A DNA stretch of 49,954 bases from Pseudobutyrivibrio sp. OR37 (GTDB lineage: Bacteria > Bacillota > Clostridia > Lachnospirales > Lachnospiraceae): the NCBI RefSeq assembly GCF_900113655.1, contig NZ_FOQF01000027.1, forward strand, positions 1 through 49,954, read 5' to 3'. Below are positions 16,430 through 24,066 of this stretch, one piece after another. Position 1 is the first letter of the stretch. Each line of letters begins with the position of its first letter. The notes below the pieces were generated by a model, which saw only the letters and a list, made by a program, of their open reading frames with translations, made no database searches and was not told where the DNA came from. Position numbers and translations under genes: made by a program.

Positions 16430-17308
16430 ATGCATTTCGTAAATGCGAAGGGGATATTAACAGCAAATAATGGCCGATGCGGCATGAACATATATCGTGG
16501 CTGCACGCATGGCTGTATTTATTGCGATAGCAGAAGCAAATGCTATCAGTTTACCCATGCCTTCGAGGATATTGAGGTGAAGCATAATGCTCCAGAGCTT
16601 TTAGAGTCGGCTCTTAAATCAAAAAGAAAGAAATGTATGATTGGCACAGGTGCTATGTCAGATCCATATATGCACTGCGAAGAGCAGTTAAAGCTCACAA
16701 AAAAGTGTCTTGAAATCATTTCTAAATACGAATTTGGCATAGCTATTCAGACCAAGTCAGACAGGATGCTTAGGGATATTGATCTTTTGGATGAAATCAA
16801 TCAGAAAGCAAAGACTGTAGTGCAGATGACATTGACTACCTATGACGATGACCTGTGCGCTATCCTAGAACCAAATGTCTGCAACACAAAGCGCAGAATA
16901 CAGGTGCTAGAGGAGATGCAAAAGCGTGGCATTCCTACAGTGGTTTGGCTGACACCAATTCTTCCTTTTATAAACGATACAGAAGAAAACGTAAATGCGA
17001 TACTTGAAGAATGTATTCGCGTGGGTGTGAAGGGCATTATTTGCTTTGATATGGGCGTGACCCTGCGGGAAGGTGACAGGGAATATTTTTATGAAGCATT
17101 GGATAAAAATTTTCCAGGATTGAAAGAAAAATACATTAGAACCTATGGCAATTCCTATAATGTACCAAGTCCTAACAATGCAAAGCTGATGAGACTTTTT
17201 GAGGATACCTGCAAAGCTCATAACATCCTTTATAAGCCTAATGATTGCTTCGGATTTATGAATGATTTTCCGGAGAGATATGAACAGCTGACGCTAGATT
17301 TGATATAA
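16430..17308 (+). CDS. Radical SAM protein (SPL/Rv2578c-like)
   Basis: The 292-residue protein carries the radical SAM cluster CTHGCIYC near residue 25 (CxxxCxxC). NIYRGCTHGC and the later TKSDRMLRDIDLL region match the spore-photoproduct-lyase-like/Rv2578c radical SAM family, whose reactions are mostly unknown. It is too short and lacks enough features to be called SplB itself. GGAGGAG lies inside the end of the upstream GNAT gene and the ATG follows its stop directly, so the two are translationally linked. Confidence 0.85.
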   Translation: MHFVNAKGILTANNGRCGMNIYRGCTHGCIYCDSRSKCYQFTHAFEDIEVKHNAPELLESALKSKRKKCMIGTGAMSDPYMHCEEQLKLTKKCLEIISKYEFGIAIQTKSDRMLRDIDLLDEINQKAKTVVQMTLTTYDDDLCAILEPNVCNTKRRIQVLEEMQKRGIPTVVWLTPILPFINDTEENVNAILEECIRVGVKGIICFDMGVTLREGDREYFYEALDKNFPGLKEKYIRTYGNSYNVPSPNNAKLMRLFEDTCKAHNILYKPNDCFGFMNDFPERYEQLTLDLI

Positions 17309-17361
17309 TCAATTGCAAGGCAGGCCCAAGAGTTTGCATATGGAAGAGGAGATTTTACTAG

Positions 17362-18204
17362 ATGAAACTTACACCAAGTTGTGCAAAATGCATGTATGAT
17401 AGACAACAGCTAAAGACTGATGACAAGGAATATTTAAAAGAGGTTAAAAATATACTTGATAATCGTGATGAAAATGCATGTAGTGCAGAGATGAATTTTG
17501 CATTTAATAAGGCATATGAAAAATACATTGGACCAATGCCTAGTTTTAGAGACATCAATAAAAAATATAATGATTTAGTACTTTCCATGGAACAGGGCTT
17601 AGAAGAGAAAATAGAAGCAAGCGATAATCCGCTTGCTACTGCTCTTGTGATGGCTCGAATTGGAAACTACATCGATTTTGGTGTGATGCAGGATGTAGAT
17701 GAAACTACATTTTTAGAGTTATTCAACGACACAGATATGAGAGCTGATGAACAGGAAACATTTGATTCTTTTTACAATCAGTGCAGCAGTGGAAAATCAT
17801 TTTTACTTCTTACAGATAATTGTGGAGAGATTGTGCTGGATAAACTTTTCCTTCGCCAGCTTAAAAAACATTTTCCCAATTTGGACATAACAGTTATGGT
17901 TCGAGGTGGCGAAGCCTACAATGATGCCACAATGGAAGATGCAAAATATGTTGGTTTGACAGATGAATTTACCGTAATTACGAATGGAGAGAAGATTGCA
18001 GGAACTGTCTATAAAAGGCTTCCAGAGCAAGCGCAAAAAGCAATAGATAATGCAGATGTTATCCTGTCAAAGGGGCAGGCAAATTATGAATCATTTGCAG
18101 GTGAAGGACATCACGCCTTTTTCACATTTCTATGTAAATGCGATTTGTTTGTAAGCCGATTTAATGTACCAAGACTTACCGGAATGTTTGTTGAGGAAGC
18201 ATAA
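17362..18204 (+). CDS. DUF89/ARMT1-like damage-control phosphatase
   Basis: The 280-residue protein shows the DUF89 hallmarks: a CxxC pair near the N-terminus (SCAKCMYD), the metal-binding LLTDNCGEIVLDK, and the late SKGQANYESFAG motif with conserved Lys, Gln and Asn. Members hydrolyse phosphate from damaged sugar-phosphates or phosphometabolites using a divalent metal. AGAGGAG precedes the ATG. It may be transcribed together with the following endonuclease IV gene. Confidence 0.87.
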   Translation: MKLTPSCAKCMYDRQQLKTDDKEYLKEVKNILDNRDENACSAEMNFAFNKAYEKYIGPMPSFRDINKKYNDLVLSMEQGLEEKIEASDNPLATALVMARIGNYIDFGVMQDVDETTFLELFNDTDMRADEQETFDSFYNQCSSGKSFLLLTDNCGEIVLDKLFLRQLKKHFPNLDITVMVRGGEAYNDATMEDAKYVGLTDEFTVITNGEKIAGTVYKRLPEQAQKAIDNADVILSKGQANYESFAGEGHHAFFTFLCKCDLFVSRFNVPRLTGMFVEEA

Positions 18205-18241
18205 GCACGTCGGAAAAATATGACTAGTAAGGAGATTTTTA

Positions 18242-19069
18242 ATGATATATATAGGCTGTCACTTATCGGTGACAAACGGATATGAGGCGATGGGACGCCA
18301 GATGGTAGATTTTGGAGGAAATACATTTGCCTGGTTTACAAGAAATCCACGTGGTGGAAAAGCAAAGGATATTGAGCCAGCAGATGTTGAAAAACTTCAG
18401 GAAATCCTTAAAAAAGAAAAGTTTGGTACCCTTGTGGCTCATGCCAGCTACACCATGAATCTTTGCTCGGCAAAGCCCGAGACTAGAGCCAATGCACTTG
18501 ATATGCTTAAGCAGGATTTGCAGAGAATGGAACAGGTTCCAAATCAATATTACAATTTCCATCCAGGTTCTCACACAGGCCAGGGCGCAGAAACAGGAAT
18601 TCAGCAGATTGCAGATGGCTTGAATCAATCACTTTTCCCTGAAATGCACACCACAGTACTCTTAGAGACTATGGCTGGCAAAGGCTCGGAGGTAGGCAAA
18701 ACTTTTGAGGAATTAAAAGAGATTATTGACCGCACCACACTTAGTGATAAGCTTGGTGTTTGCCTTGATACCTGCCATGTTTGGGATGGTGGCTACGATA
18801 TTGTAAATGACCTTGACGGGGTACTTACACAGTTTGATAAAATCATAGGCTTGGATAGATTAAAGGCGATACATTTCAACGACAGTAAAAATGAATGCGG
18901 TGCAGCAAAGGACCGCCACGAGAAGCTAGGTCAAGGCTGCATTGGAATGGATGCAATGAAGCGAATTGCAACACATCCAGTTCTGCAGAATCTTCCATTT
19001 ATTTTGGAAACACCAAATGATGATGCGGGATATAAAGAAGAAATAGCAATTGTAAATAGTTGGATGTAG
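18242..19069 (+). CDS. nfo: Endonuclease IV (AP endonuclease)
   Basis: The 275-residue protein matches bacterial endonuclease IV in length and motifs. Zinc ligands are visible in IGCHLSV, NFHPGSHTG, LLETMAGKGSEVG, CLDTCHVWDGGYD and IHFNDSKNECGAAKDRHEKLGQG. The enzyme cuts the backbone 5' of abasic sites in base excision repair. The SD AAGGAG precedes the ATG. A methylguanine repair fusion follows two genes downstream, so this is a small DNA repair neighbourhood. Confidence 0.95.
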   Translation: MIYIGCHLSVTNGYEAMGRQMVDFGGNTFAWFTRNPRGGKAKDIEPADVEKLQEILKKEKFGTLVAHASYTMNLCSAKPETRANALDMLKQDLQRMEQVPNQYYNFHPGSHTGQGAETGIQQIADGLNQSLFPEMHTTVLLETMAGKGSEVGKTFEELKEIIDRTTLSDKLGVCLDTCHVWDGGYDIVNDLDGVLTQFDKIIGLDRLKAIHFNDSKNECGAAKDRHEKLGQGCIGMDAMKRIATHPVLQNLPFILETPNDDAGYKEEIAIVNSWM

Positions 19070-19094
19070 GTAAAAGCAGATTGGGGGGCGAGTT

Positions 19095-19766
19095 ATGACA
19101 AAAAAATTGTTGATTTCCGCACTGATTAAATTTTTTTCAGGCGTGCTCTTAGTGGGATTATTGCTTTTTCCAGCGGCAGGAAGCTTTGCCTTTTGGCAGG
19201 CGTGGCTTTTTATGGCAGTGCTTTTTATCCCTATGTTTGTAGCAGGTTTGATTCTAATGAAGAAAAATCCATCTCTTTTGCGAAAGCGACTTAATGCAAA
19301 GGAAGAACAGTTAGAGCAAAAAGAGGTGGTTTTGTTCAGTGGTTTGATGTTTTTATCTTCATTCATAATTGCAGGTTTAAATTTCAGATTTTCGTGGCTA
19401 GTGCTGCCAGCATGGGTGACGATTTTAGGCACTGTGTTGTTTCTTTTAGCCTATGCGCTGTATGCCGAAGTACTTAGGGAAAATGAATATCTTTCGAGAA
19501 CTATTGAGGTTCAGGAAGGCCAAAAGGTGGTAGATACAGGCCTTTATGGAATCGTCCGCCATCCTATGTATATGGCAACAGTTCTGCTATTCTTATCTAT
19601 GCCAATCATTCTAGGCTCAATATTTTCATTTGTAATAATGCTTGTATATCTTCCAATCATTGCAAGGCGCATTCGAAACGAGGAACAGGTACTAGAAGAT
19701 GGCCTTGATGGATACAAGCAGTATAAAGAGCGGGTAAAATATAGGATTATTCCATTTGTGTGGTAA
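19095..19766 (+). CDS. Membrane isoprenylcysteine methyltransferase-like protein
   Basis: The 223-residue protein has about five hydrophobic helices and the conserved C-terminal ICMT/PEMT motif: YGIVRHPMYMATVL, then ARRIRNEEQVLE and YKQYKERVKYRIIPFVW. These residues bind SAM in the family. Bacterial members methylate unknown small or lipid substrates. SD GGGGGGCGAG precedes the ATG. Confidence 0.85.
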   Translation: MTKKLLISALIKFFSGVLLVGLLLFPAAGSFAFWQAWLFMAVLFIPMFVAGLILMKKNPSLLRKRLNAKEEQLEQKEVVLFSGLMFLSSFIIAGLNFRFSWLVLPAWVTILGTVLFLLAYALYAEVLRENEYLSRTIEVQEGQKVVDTGLYGIVRHPMYMATVLLFLSMPIILGSIFSFVIMLVYLPIIARRIRNEEQVLEDGLDGYKQYKERVKYRIIPFVW

Positions 19767-19777
19767 GAGGGGGATTA

Positions 19778-20407
19778 ATGAAAACCAGAGAAGAAGCGTT
19801 AAGCTACGGCCTTACATTTCCATATACATATCAGGAGGCGCCATTTCACGACCCGAACTGGCAGCTAGTTAGAGTGAAGCCTAGTAAAAAGGCCTTCCTT
19901 TGGTCCTACGAAAAGGATGGGCAGATTTGTTTGAATCTGAAATGCGACCCGGAGTGGAGAGATTTCTGGAGACGCACCTATGATGCGGTGCTTCCTGGAT
20001 ATCACCAAAACAAGGAGCATTGGAACACAGTAATCTTGGATGGAAGCATCCCAGATGATGATGTTAAACGTATGATTGCAGAAAGCTATGACCTTGTGAC
20101 CGATTCTCCTACAAAACGTATATACGAAGCAGTTAAACGCATTCCACAGGGCAAAGTAGCAACCTATGGTCAGGTGGCAGCTATGGCGGGCAATCCAAAA
20201 ATGAGCCGTGCTGTAGGAAATGCCCTACATAAAAATCCCGATTTTGAAAACATTCCTTGCTATCGAGTAGTAAATTCCAAAGGCGAGCTGGCAGGAGAGT
20301 ATGTATTCGGCGGAGCCTGGGCTCAGAAGGAGCTATTGGAGGCTGATGGAATCGTTGTTCAAAACGGAAAAGTTGACTTGGATAAGTATGGAATGGAAAT
20401 TGAATAA
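19778..20407 (+). CDS. MmcQ/YjbR - O6-methylguanine methyltransferase fusion
   Basis: The start at ATG 19778 is supported by AGAGGGGG five bases upstream. The 209-residue protein fuses an MmcQ/YjbR domain (about 1-110, with FLWSYEKDGQICLNLKCDP) to an alkyltransferase DNA-binding domain (about 115-209). The latter has the recognition helix region TYGQVAAMAGNPKMSRAVGN and an active-site motif PCYRVVNSKGELAG. The usual motif is PCHRV; the alkyl-accepting Cys is kept, but His is Tyr. It may still repair alkylated bases or act as an alkyltransferase-like sensor. Confidence 0.85.
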   Translation: MKTREEALSYGLTFPYTYQEAPFHDPNWQLVRVKPSKKAFLWSYEKDGQICLNLKCDPEWRDFWRRTYDAVLPGYHQNKEHWNTVILDGSIPDDDVKRMIAESYDLVTDSPTKRIYEAVKRIPQGKVATYGQVAAMAGNPKMSRAVGNALHKNPDFENIPCYRVVNSKGELAGEYVFGGAWAQKELLEADGIVVQNGKVDLDKYGMEIE

Positions 20408-20422
20408 ATTTCAAAAAAGGTG

Positions 20423-20453
20423 TTGACCTTGCCCTTGGGGCAGCCCTTAACAT
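20423..20453 (+). promoter_or_regulatory. MerR-type promoter with 19-bp spacer
   Basis: TTGACC (20423-20428), a 19-base spacer and TAACAT (20448-20453). The spacer holds the dyad TGCCC-TTG-GGGCA. A long 19-bp spacer with a central dyad is the hallmark of promoters twisted open by MerR-family activators. The gene immediately downstream encodes a MerR protein, so this is probably its own operator. Confidence 0.7.
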
Positions 20454-20492
20454 AAGACTCAACAAGAAAACACATACGAAATGGAGGGCATT

Positions 20493-21674
20493 ATGAAAGA
20501 AAAAATGACAACAGGGGAAATTGCAAAGCAGGCAGGGGTATCACCTAAGGCACTCCGTATATACGATGAGAAAGGACTTCTAAAGCCTGTTGATATTTCC
20601 GAAGGAAACTACAAACTCTATGATAAGAACTCACTTATTATTCTGGAAAAAATCATAGCACTCAAGCATATTGGATTTAGCTTGGAAGAGATTAAAACCA
20701 ATCTAGAAAATGATGATATGAGTGCCATAAAGGAATTACTTGAAAATCAGCTTGAAATGATGAATCAAAAGATTTATGAGCTTCAAAAGTCTGCAGGGTG
20801 CATCAAATCAGCACTTGCCAGATTCGACGAGAATCCTGACTGGGATGATATCGCGGACATTATAAAGAAGATGGAAATGAGCCAAGGCGCAGATGAGCGA
20901 AGATGGTATGCCGCAGATCACGCAGCTGACGGAATAGAGTGGTACGAAAAAATTTTCAATTCTATGTCTTTCAAGGAATCGGATACGGTCCTTGATCTTG
21001 GCTGTAGCTATGGTCTTTTGTGGAGAAAGAATTGGAAACGCATCCCTTCAAATTTCAGCGTGGAAGGCTACGACATACATGGAAATTGGGCTGATGATTT
21101 ATATGAATATCTTAATGAAAATCGAGCTTCACTTCCAAAAGGGTCTGATATTCAGGTGATTTTTAGCAACCTTGAAAAGAGCGAGACCTGGGAAAAGATT
21201 AAGGCAAAGAAGTATTCTAAGATTATTGCTCATTACCTTTTATCGTATCTAAATGATGAAAAGACTTTTATCACAAATGTGGCTCAGGTTCTTGCAAAAG
21301 GTGGGATGTTTTCCGTTAATCACTATGGCGAGGCTGCAAAAGAATACAACTTCTGGGAAAAGGTATTAGATGAAGTGGGGGTAGATAAGCAGTTTGCCTT
21401 GAAAAAGCGCGCAGAGAGAAGACAGATGGATACTGATTTTGAAGTCCTTCTCTCAGAGCATTTTGAGAGATTTGAAAAAATATCATTGCCATGTCCGCTC
21501 ATATTTGAAAGTGCTGAGGCCCTCTTCGATAGAATGCTCAAAAAATATTCGGAAGGGAAAAAGTATCTAGAAGATAACAGGAATAAAATCGAGGAATATT
21601 TTGATAGAGTAGTTCTTAAAGACGGTCCAGTTACTGTGGATATGGATAGTGTGTTTTATCATTGTTTTAAATAA
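20493..21674 (+). CDS. MerR regulator fused to SAM methyltransferase
   Basis: The 393-residue protein starts at ATG 20493, five bases after GGAGG. Residues 1-70 are a MerR winged-helix domain (TTGEIAKQAGVSPKALRIYD), residues 75-120 form the coiled-coil dimerisation helix, and residues about 145-393 are a class I methyltransferase with motif I VLDLGCSYGLLWRKNW. The C-terminal domain takes the place of a ligand-binding domain and probably binds the substrate or SAM. The MerR-type promoter upstream suggests autoregulation. A second methyltransferase follows 12 bases downstream and is probably co-regulated. Confidence 0.88.
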   Translation: MKEKMTTGEIAKQAGVSPKALRIYDEKGLLKPVDISEGNYKLYDKNSLIILEKIIALKHIGFSLEEIKTNLENDDMSAIKELLENQLEMMNQKIYELQKSAGCIKSALARFDENPDWDDIADIIKKMEMSQGADERRWYAADHAADGIEWYEKIFNSMSFKESDTVLDLGCSYGLLWRKNWKRIPSNFSVEGYDIHGNWADDLYEYLNENRASLPKGSDIQVIFSNLEKSETWEKIKAKKYSKIIAHYLLSYLNDEKTFITNVAQVLAKGGMFSVNHYGEAAKEYNFWEKVLDEVGVDKQFALKKRAERRQMDTDFEVLLSEHFERFEKISLPCPLIFESAEALFDRMLKKYSEGKKYLEDNRNKIEEYFDRVVLKDGPVTVDMDSVFYHCFK

Positions 21675-21686
21675 TAGGGGGATGTT

Positions 21687-22472
21687 ATGCAGATAGGAAG
21701 TTCAAATGATGCTGCCGCAGTGAAAGAGCAGTACAAAACATCAGCGGGTTTGGATACAAGGATATCCTTTCACGACAAGTATTCTACCAATAAGCTGGGA
21801 TACGGTAATTGGATATTTTCTAATTTTGATTTTAGAAAAGGAATGAAGGTTTTAGAGATTGGATGTGGCACAGGAAGCCTTTGGATAGGGCATGACGATA
21901 TAATAGCAGAGCTTGATAGTCTGGTTCTGACAGATTTATTACAGGGGATGCTTGAAACTGCCGAAGCCAATCTTGGCAAGTCAAGTAACGTCAAATATCA
22001 GCTTGCAGATATTCAGGATTTACCATTTGAGGATGGCTCTTTTGACATAATAATTGCCAATTCCATGCTCTATCATGTTCCAGATTTAGGTAAAGGACTC
22101 AGTGAGGTGCGCAGAGTTCTTAAGGGTGACGGGAGATTCTACTGCGCCACACTAGGAGAGAATAATTTTATGGAGGAGATTGCCAAGTGGTTTAAGCTAG
22201 GATGGGAATCTTTCACGCCTAACTATAATTTCACTATGCAAAATGGAAAGAGTAAGCTGCAAAGTGCTTTCTCAGATATAGAGGCAAGATTGTATGATGA
22301 CTCTCTTCACATAACAGACATTGATGATTTGGTAACATATCTAAGCAGCCTGTCATCACTGAAGATGCTAAATGAAGTTCCGCTTGAAAAAATAAGGGAG
22401 ATAATAAAGTATCACGCAATAGATGGAGTAGTGGATTTGCCTAAGGAATATGGCATGTTCATTGCTAGCTGA
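21687..22472 (+). CDS. SAM-dependent methyltransferase
   Basis: The 261-residue class I methyltransferase of the Methyltransf_11 type shows motif I VLEIGCGTGSLWIG, post-I Asp in LVLTDLLQGML, ADIQDLPFEDGSFD and the NSMLYHVPDLGKGL segment. SD AGGGGG precedes the ATG. It lies directly behind the MerR-methyltransferase gene, so the pair may respond to one signal and act on one pathway. The substrate is unknown. Confidence 0.87.
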   Translation: MQIGSSNDAAAVKEQYKTSAGLDTRISFHDKYSTNKLGYGNWIFSNFDFRKGMKVLEIGCGTGSLWIGHDDIIAELDSLVLTDLLQGMLETAEANLGKSSNVKYQLADIQDLPFEDGSFDIIIANSMLYHVPDLGKGLSEVRRVLKGDGRFYCATLGENNFMEEIAKWFKLGWESFTPNYNFTMQNGKSKLQSAFSDIEARLYDDSLHITDIDDLVTYLSSLSSLKMLNEVPLEKIREIIKYHAIDGVVDLPKEYGMFIAS

Positions 22473-22660
22473 TAATAGTAGAAATATGTAAGGATTTAGT
22501 TTGGATAAGAAGACTACATACAGTGATTTTGTAATTGTTTTATAAAAACACTGCTTTACTTAAAAATCTTAATGGAGAGCCTGCTTTAAATCACTTCATA
22601 TGCCTGAGTTTGATGAATAAAGCAGCAGAGATATTGAATTAGCACTAGAAATACTGTCCA

Positions 22661-22973
22661 ATGCATCCCGAATGTAGGAAATGGAATTTTGGGATGATTA
22701 TAAAATTTTAACAATGCATCCCATTTGATAAAAAATAGTGTTTGGGATGCACAGTGAATATGATGAATGCATCCCAAATTGGAAATAATGCATTATGGGA
22801 TGCATTTTTAATTATTTAGAGCTGTTACTTGGTGAATAATTAGCAGGAAAATTGCCAAAACAATGAAAGTCATGCATCCCAAAATAGAAAAAAGTGCATA
22901 TGGGATGCATGACTTCAAAATGAAAATTTTTTCATGCATCCCAAAAACATAAAATGCCTATTAGGGATGCATT
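22661..22973 (+). repeat. Hairpin array A3 (five palindromic units, solo)
   Basis: CCC/GGG pairs lie at 22667/22691, 22720/22744, 22773/22797, 22878/22902 and 22940/22964. All five loops are 21 bases and the gaps are 26, 26, 78 and 35, so the total of 300 bases matches A1. Units 3, 4 and 5 have near-perfect ATGCATCCCA/TGGGATGCAT stems. The 78-base gap sequence differs from A1 and A2, so spacing is more conserved than sequence. No nuclease gene follows. The stretch before it (22473-22660) holds nothing I can identify. Confidence 0.9.
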
Positions 22974-23011
22974 ATGACAGAAATTTATTACAGGTTAGAC
23001 AAATTCGAGAT

Positions 23012-23068
23012 TTACAGAGATATAAACGCCGCCAGGCTTCCTCTATTAGCCACAATAATTCTATGAGG
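23012..23068 (-). pseudogene. Orphan 3' end of pgeF (copy R1)
   Basis: On the minus strand this segment reads HRIIVANRGSLAAFISL and a stop, matching the last residues of intact PgeF at 24067 (HRIMGANRGSLAAFISL). It is a direct repeat of the true gene end, about 1.05 kb away, with the XRE regulator gene between the two. Only the final 19 codons remain. Confidence 0.85.
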
Positions 23069-23074
23069 TTTGAC

Positions 23075-23100
23075 TTGAGTTCTTTTAATTATTAACTCAA
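23075..23100 (+). promoter_or_regulatory. Inverted repeat upstream of the XRE regulator
   Basis: TTGAGTT (23075-23081) and AACTCAA (23094-23100) form a perfect 7-bp inverted repeat with a 12-base centre, about 105 bases before the regulator start. It could be the operator bound by that regulator. The function is inferred from position only. Confidence 0.35.
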
Positions 23101-23204
23101 TTATTGCTTGATATACATTTTGAGGGATATTCGGTAACATATTAGCATAATAAATTGCTGGCCGGCATAAACTAAATTACTTAAACGGAAAGGCGGAAAT
23201 AAAT

Positions 23205-24002
23205 ATGTTGGATATGAAAAAAGTTGGTAAGAATATTAAGGCTGCTAGAACAGAAAAAAATATGACTCAGCTTGAATTGGCAGATATTCTTGGGGTTAGC
23301 TATCAGGCAGTTTCAAACTGGGAGCGAGGCAATACAATGCCAGATATAGCAAAGCTGCCAGAAATATCTAAAGCATTAGATATTGAAATTGCAAGCATCC
23401 TTGGAGAAGAAAGCACCGCAAATACTGTAGCAAAAATTCTTGATAACGATTCAGAACCATTATCATCTAGGGAGCTTACGGATGTGGCGCCTATACTGCC
23501 ACCTAAGGAGATTTCTAAAGAGATAAAGAAAACATCGGCAAATGAGAAGCTTAATATCAAGGCAATAGTGGGACTAGCCCCATATTTGGATGACGAAATT
23601 CTAGATGAAATTGTAGGTAAAGTAGATACGGCTAACGTAAAGGAACTAGTGCCATTGGCTCCATATTTATCAGATAAAACTATGATAGATATCTCAAATA
23701 GGATTGCGGAATCTAATATTCACGATTTAGTAGCATTAGCACCTTTTATGCCAGAAGAGGCTTTAGATAATGTTGTTTCGTCATTAAATGTAGATAATCT
23801 TGATGGAGTACATGCCTTGGCACCTTTTTTATCAAATGAGTCGTTGGATAAGATTGTAGACATGGCAATTGAATCAGATAATGTATCAAAGCTTTCAAAA
23901 GCAGCGTGTTTTTTAGGACGTAAACCATTGAAAAAGATTGCAAATCATCTGGTTAATTCAGATGATGATAAAGTGCTATCAAAATTTGCAATGTATATGT
24001 AG
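23205..24002 (+). CDS. XRE-family regulator with 27-residue tandem repeats
   Basis: The 265-residue protein starts with an XRE helix-turn-helix (residues about 5-62: MTQLELADILGVSYQAVSNWERG). Residues 121-265 form a regular solenoid: LAPYL, LAPYL, LAPFM, LAPFL, AACFL and FAMYM begin at positions 124, 151, 178, 205, 233 and 261, a period of about 27 residues, each followed by a helix such as EILDEIV or EALDNVV. The repeat region probably binds a protein or peptide. The gene is framed by two copies of the pgeF 3' end, suggesting that it arrived as a small inserted unit. Confidence 0.85.
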   Translation: MLDMKKVGKNIKAARTEKNMTQLELADILGVSYQAVSNWERGNTMPDIAKLPEISKALDIEIASILGEESTANTVAKILDNDSEPLSSRELTDVAPILPPKEISKEIKKTSANEKLNIKAIVGLAPYLDDEILDEIVGKVDTANVKELVPLAPYLSDKTMIDISNRIAESNIHDLVALAPFMPEEALDNVVSSLNVDNLDGVHALAPFLSNESLDKIVDMAIESDNVSKLSKAACFLGRKPLKKIANHLVNSDDDKVLSKFAMYM

Positions 24003-24017
24003 TGGTGAAATTAGGAT

Positions 24018-24059
24018 AAATGCATCCCCAATTAGCAATAATGTTTTGGGGATGCATTT
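24018..24059. terminator. Bidirectional terminator-like hairpin with family A core
   Basis: AAATGCATCCCCAA (24018-24031) pairs perfectly over 14 bp with 24046-24059, with a 14-base loop and A/T runs on both sides. It lies between the convergent XRE and pgeF genes. The arm shares GCATCCC with the family A array units but its geometry differs, so it may be a converted single unit now acting as a terminator. Confidence 0.7.
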
Positions 24060-24066
24060 TGAATAT

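Noticed and set aside
16430-17308. Spore photoproduct lyase (splB)
   Set aside because: The radical SAM motif and family resemblance are there, but length and C-terminal part do not support the specific name.
22473-22660. Possible coding remnant before array A3
   Set aside because: Short protein-like snippets occur in two frames, but none matches a family I can recognise and no start or ribosome site supports them.
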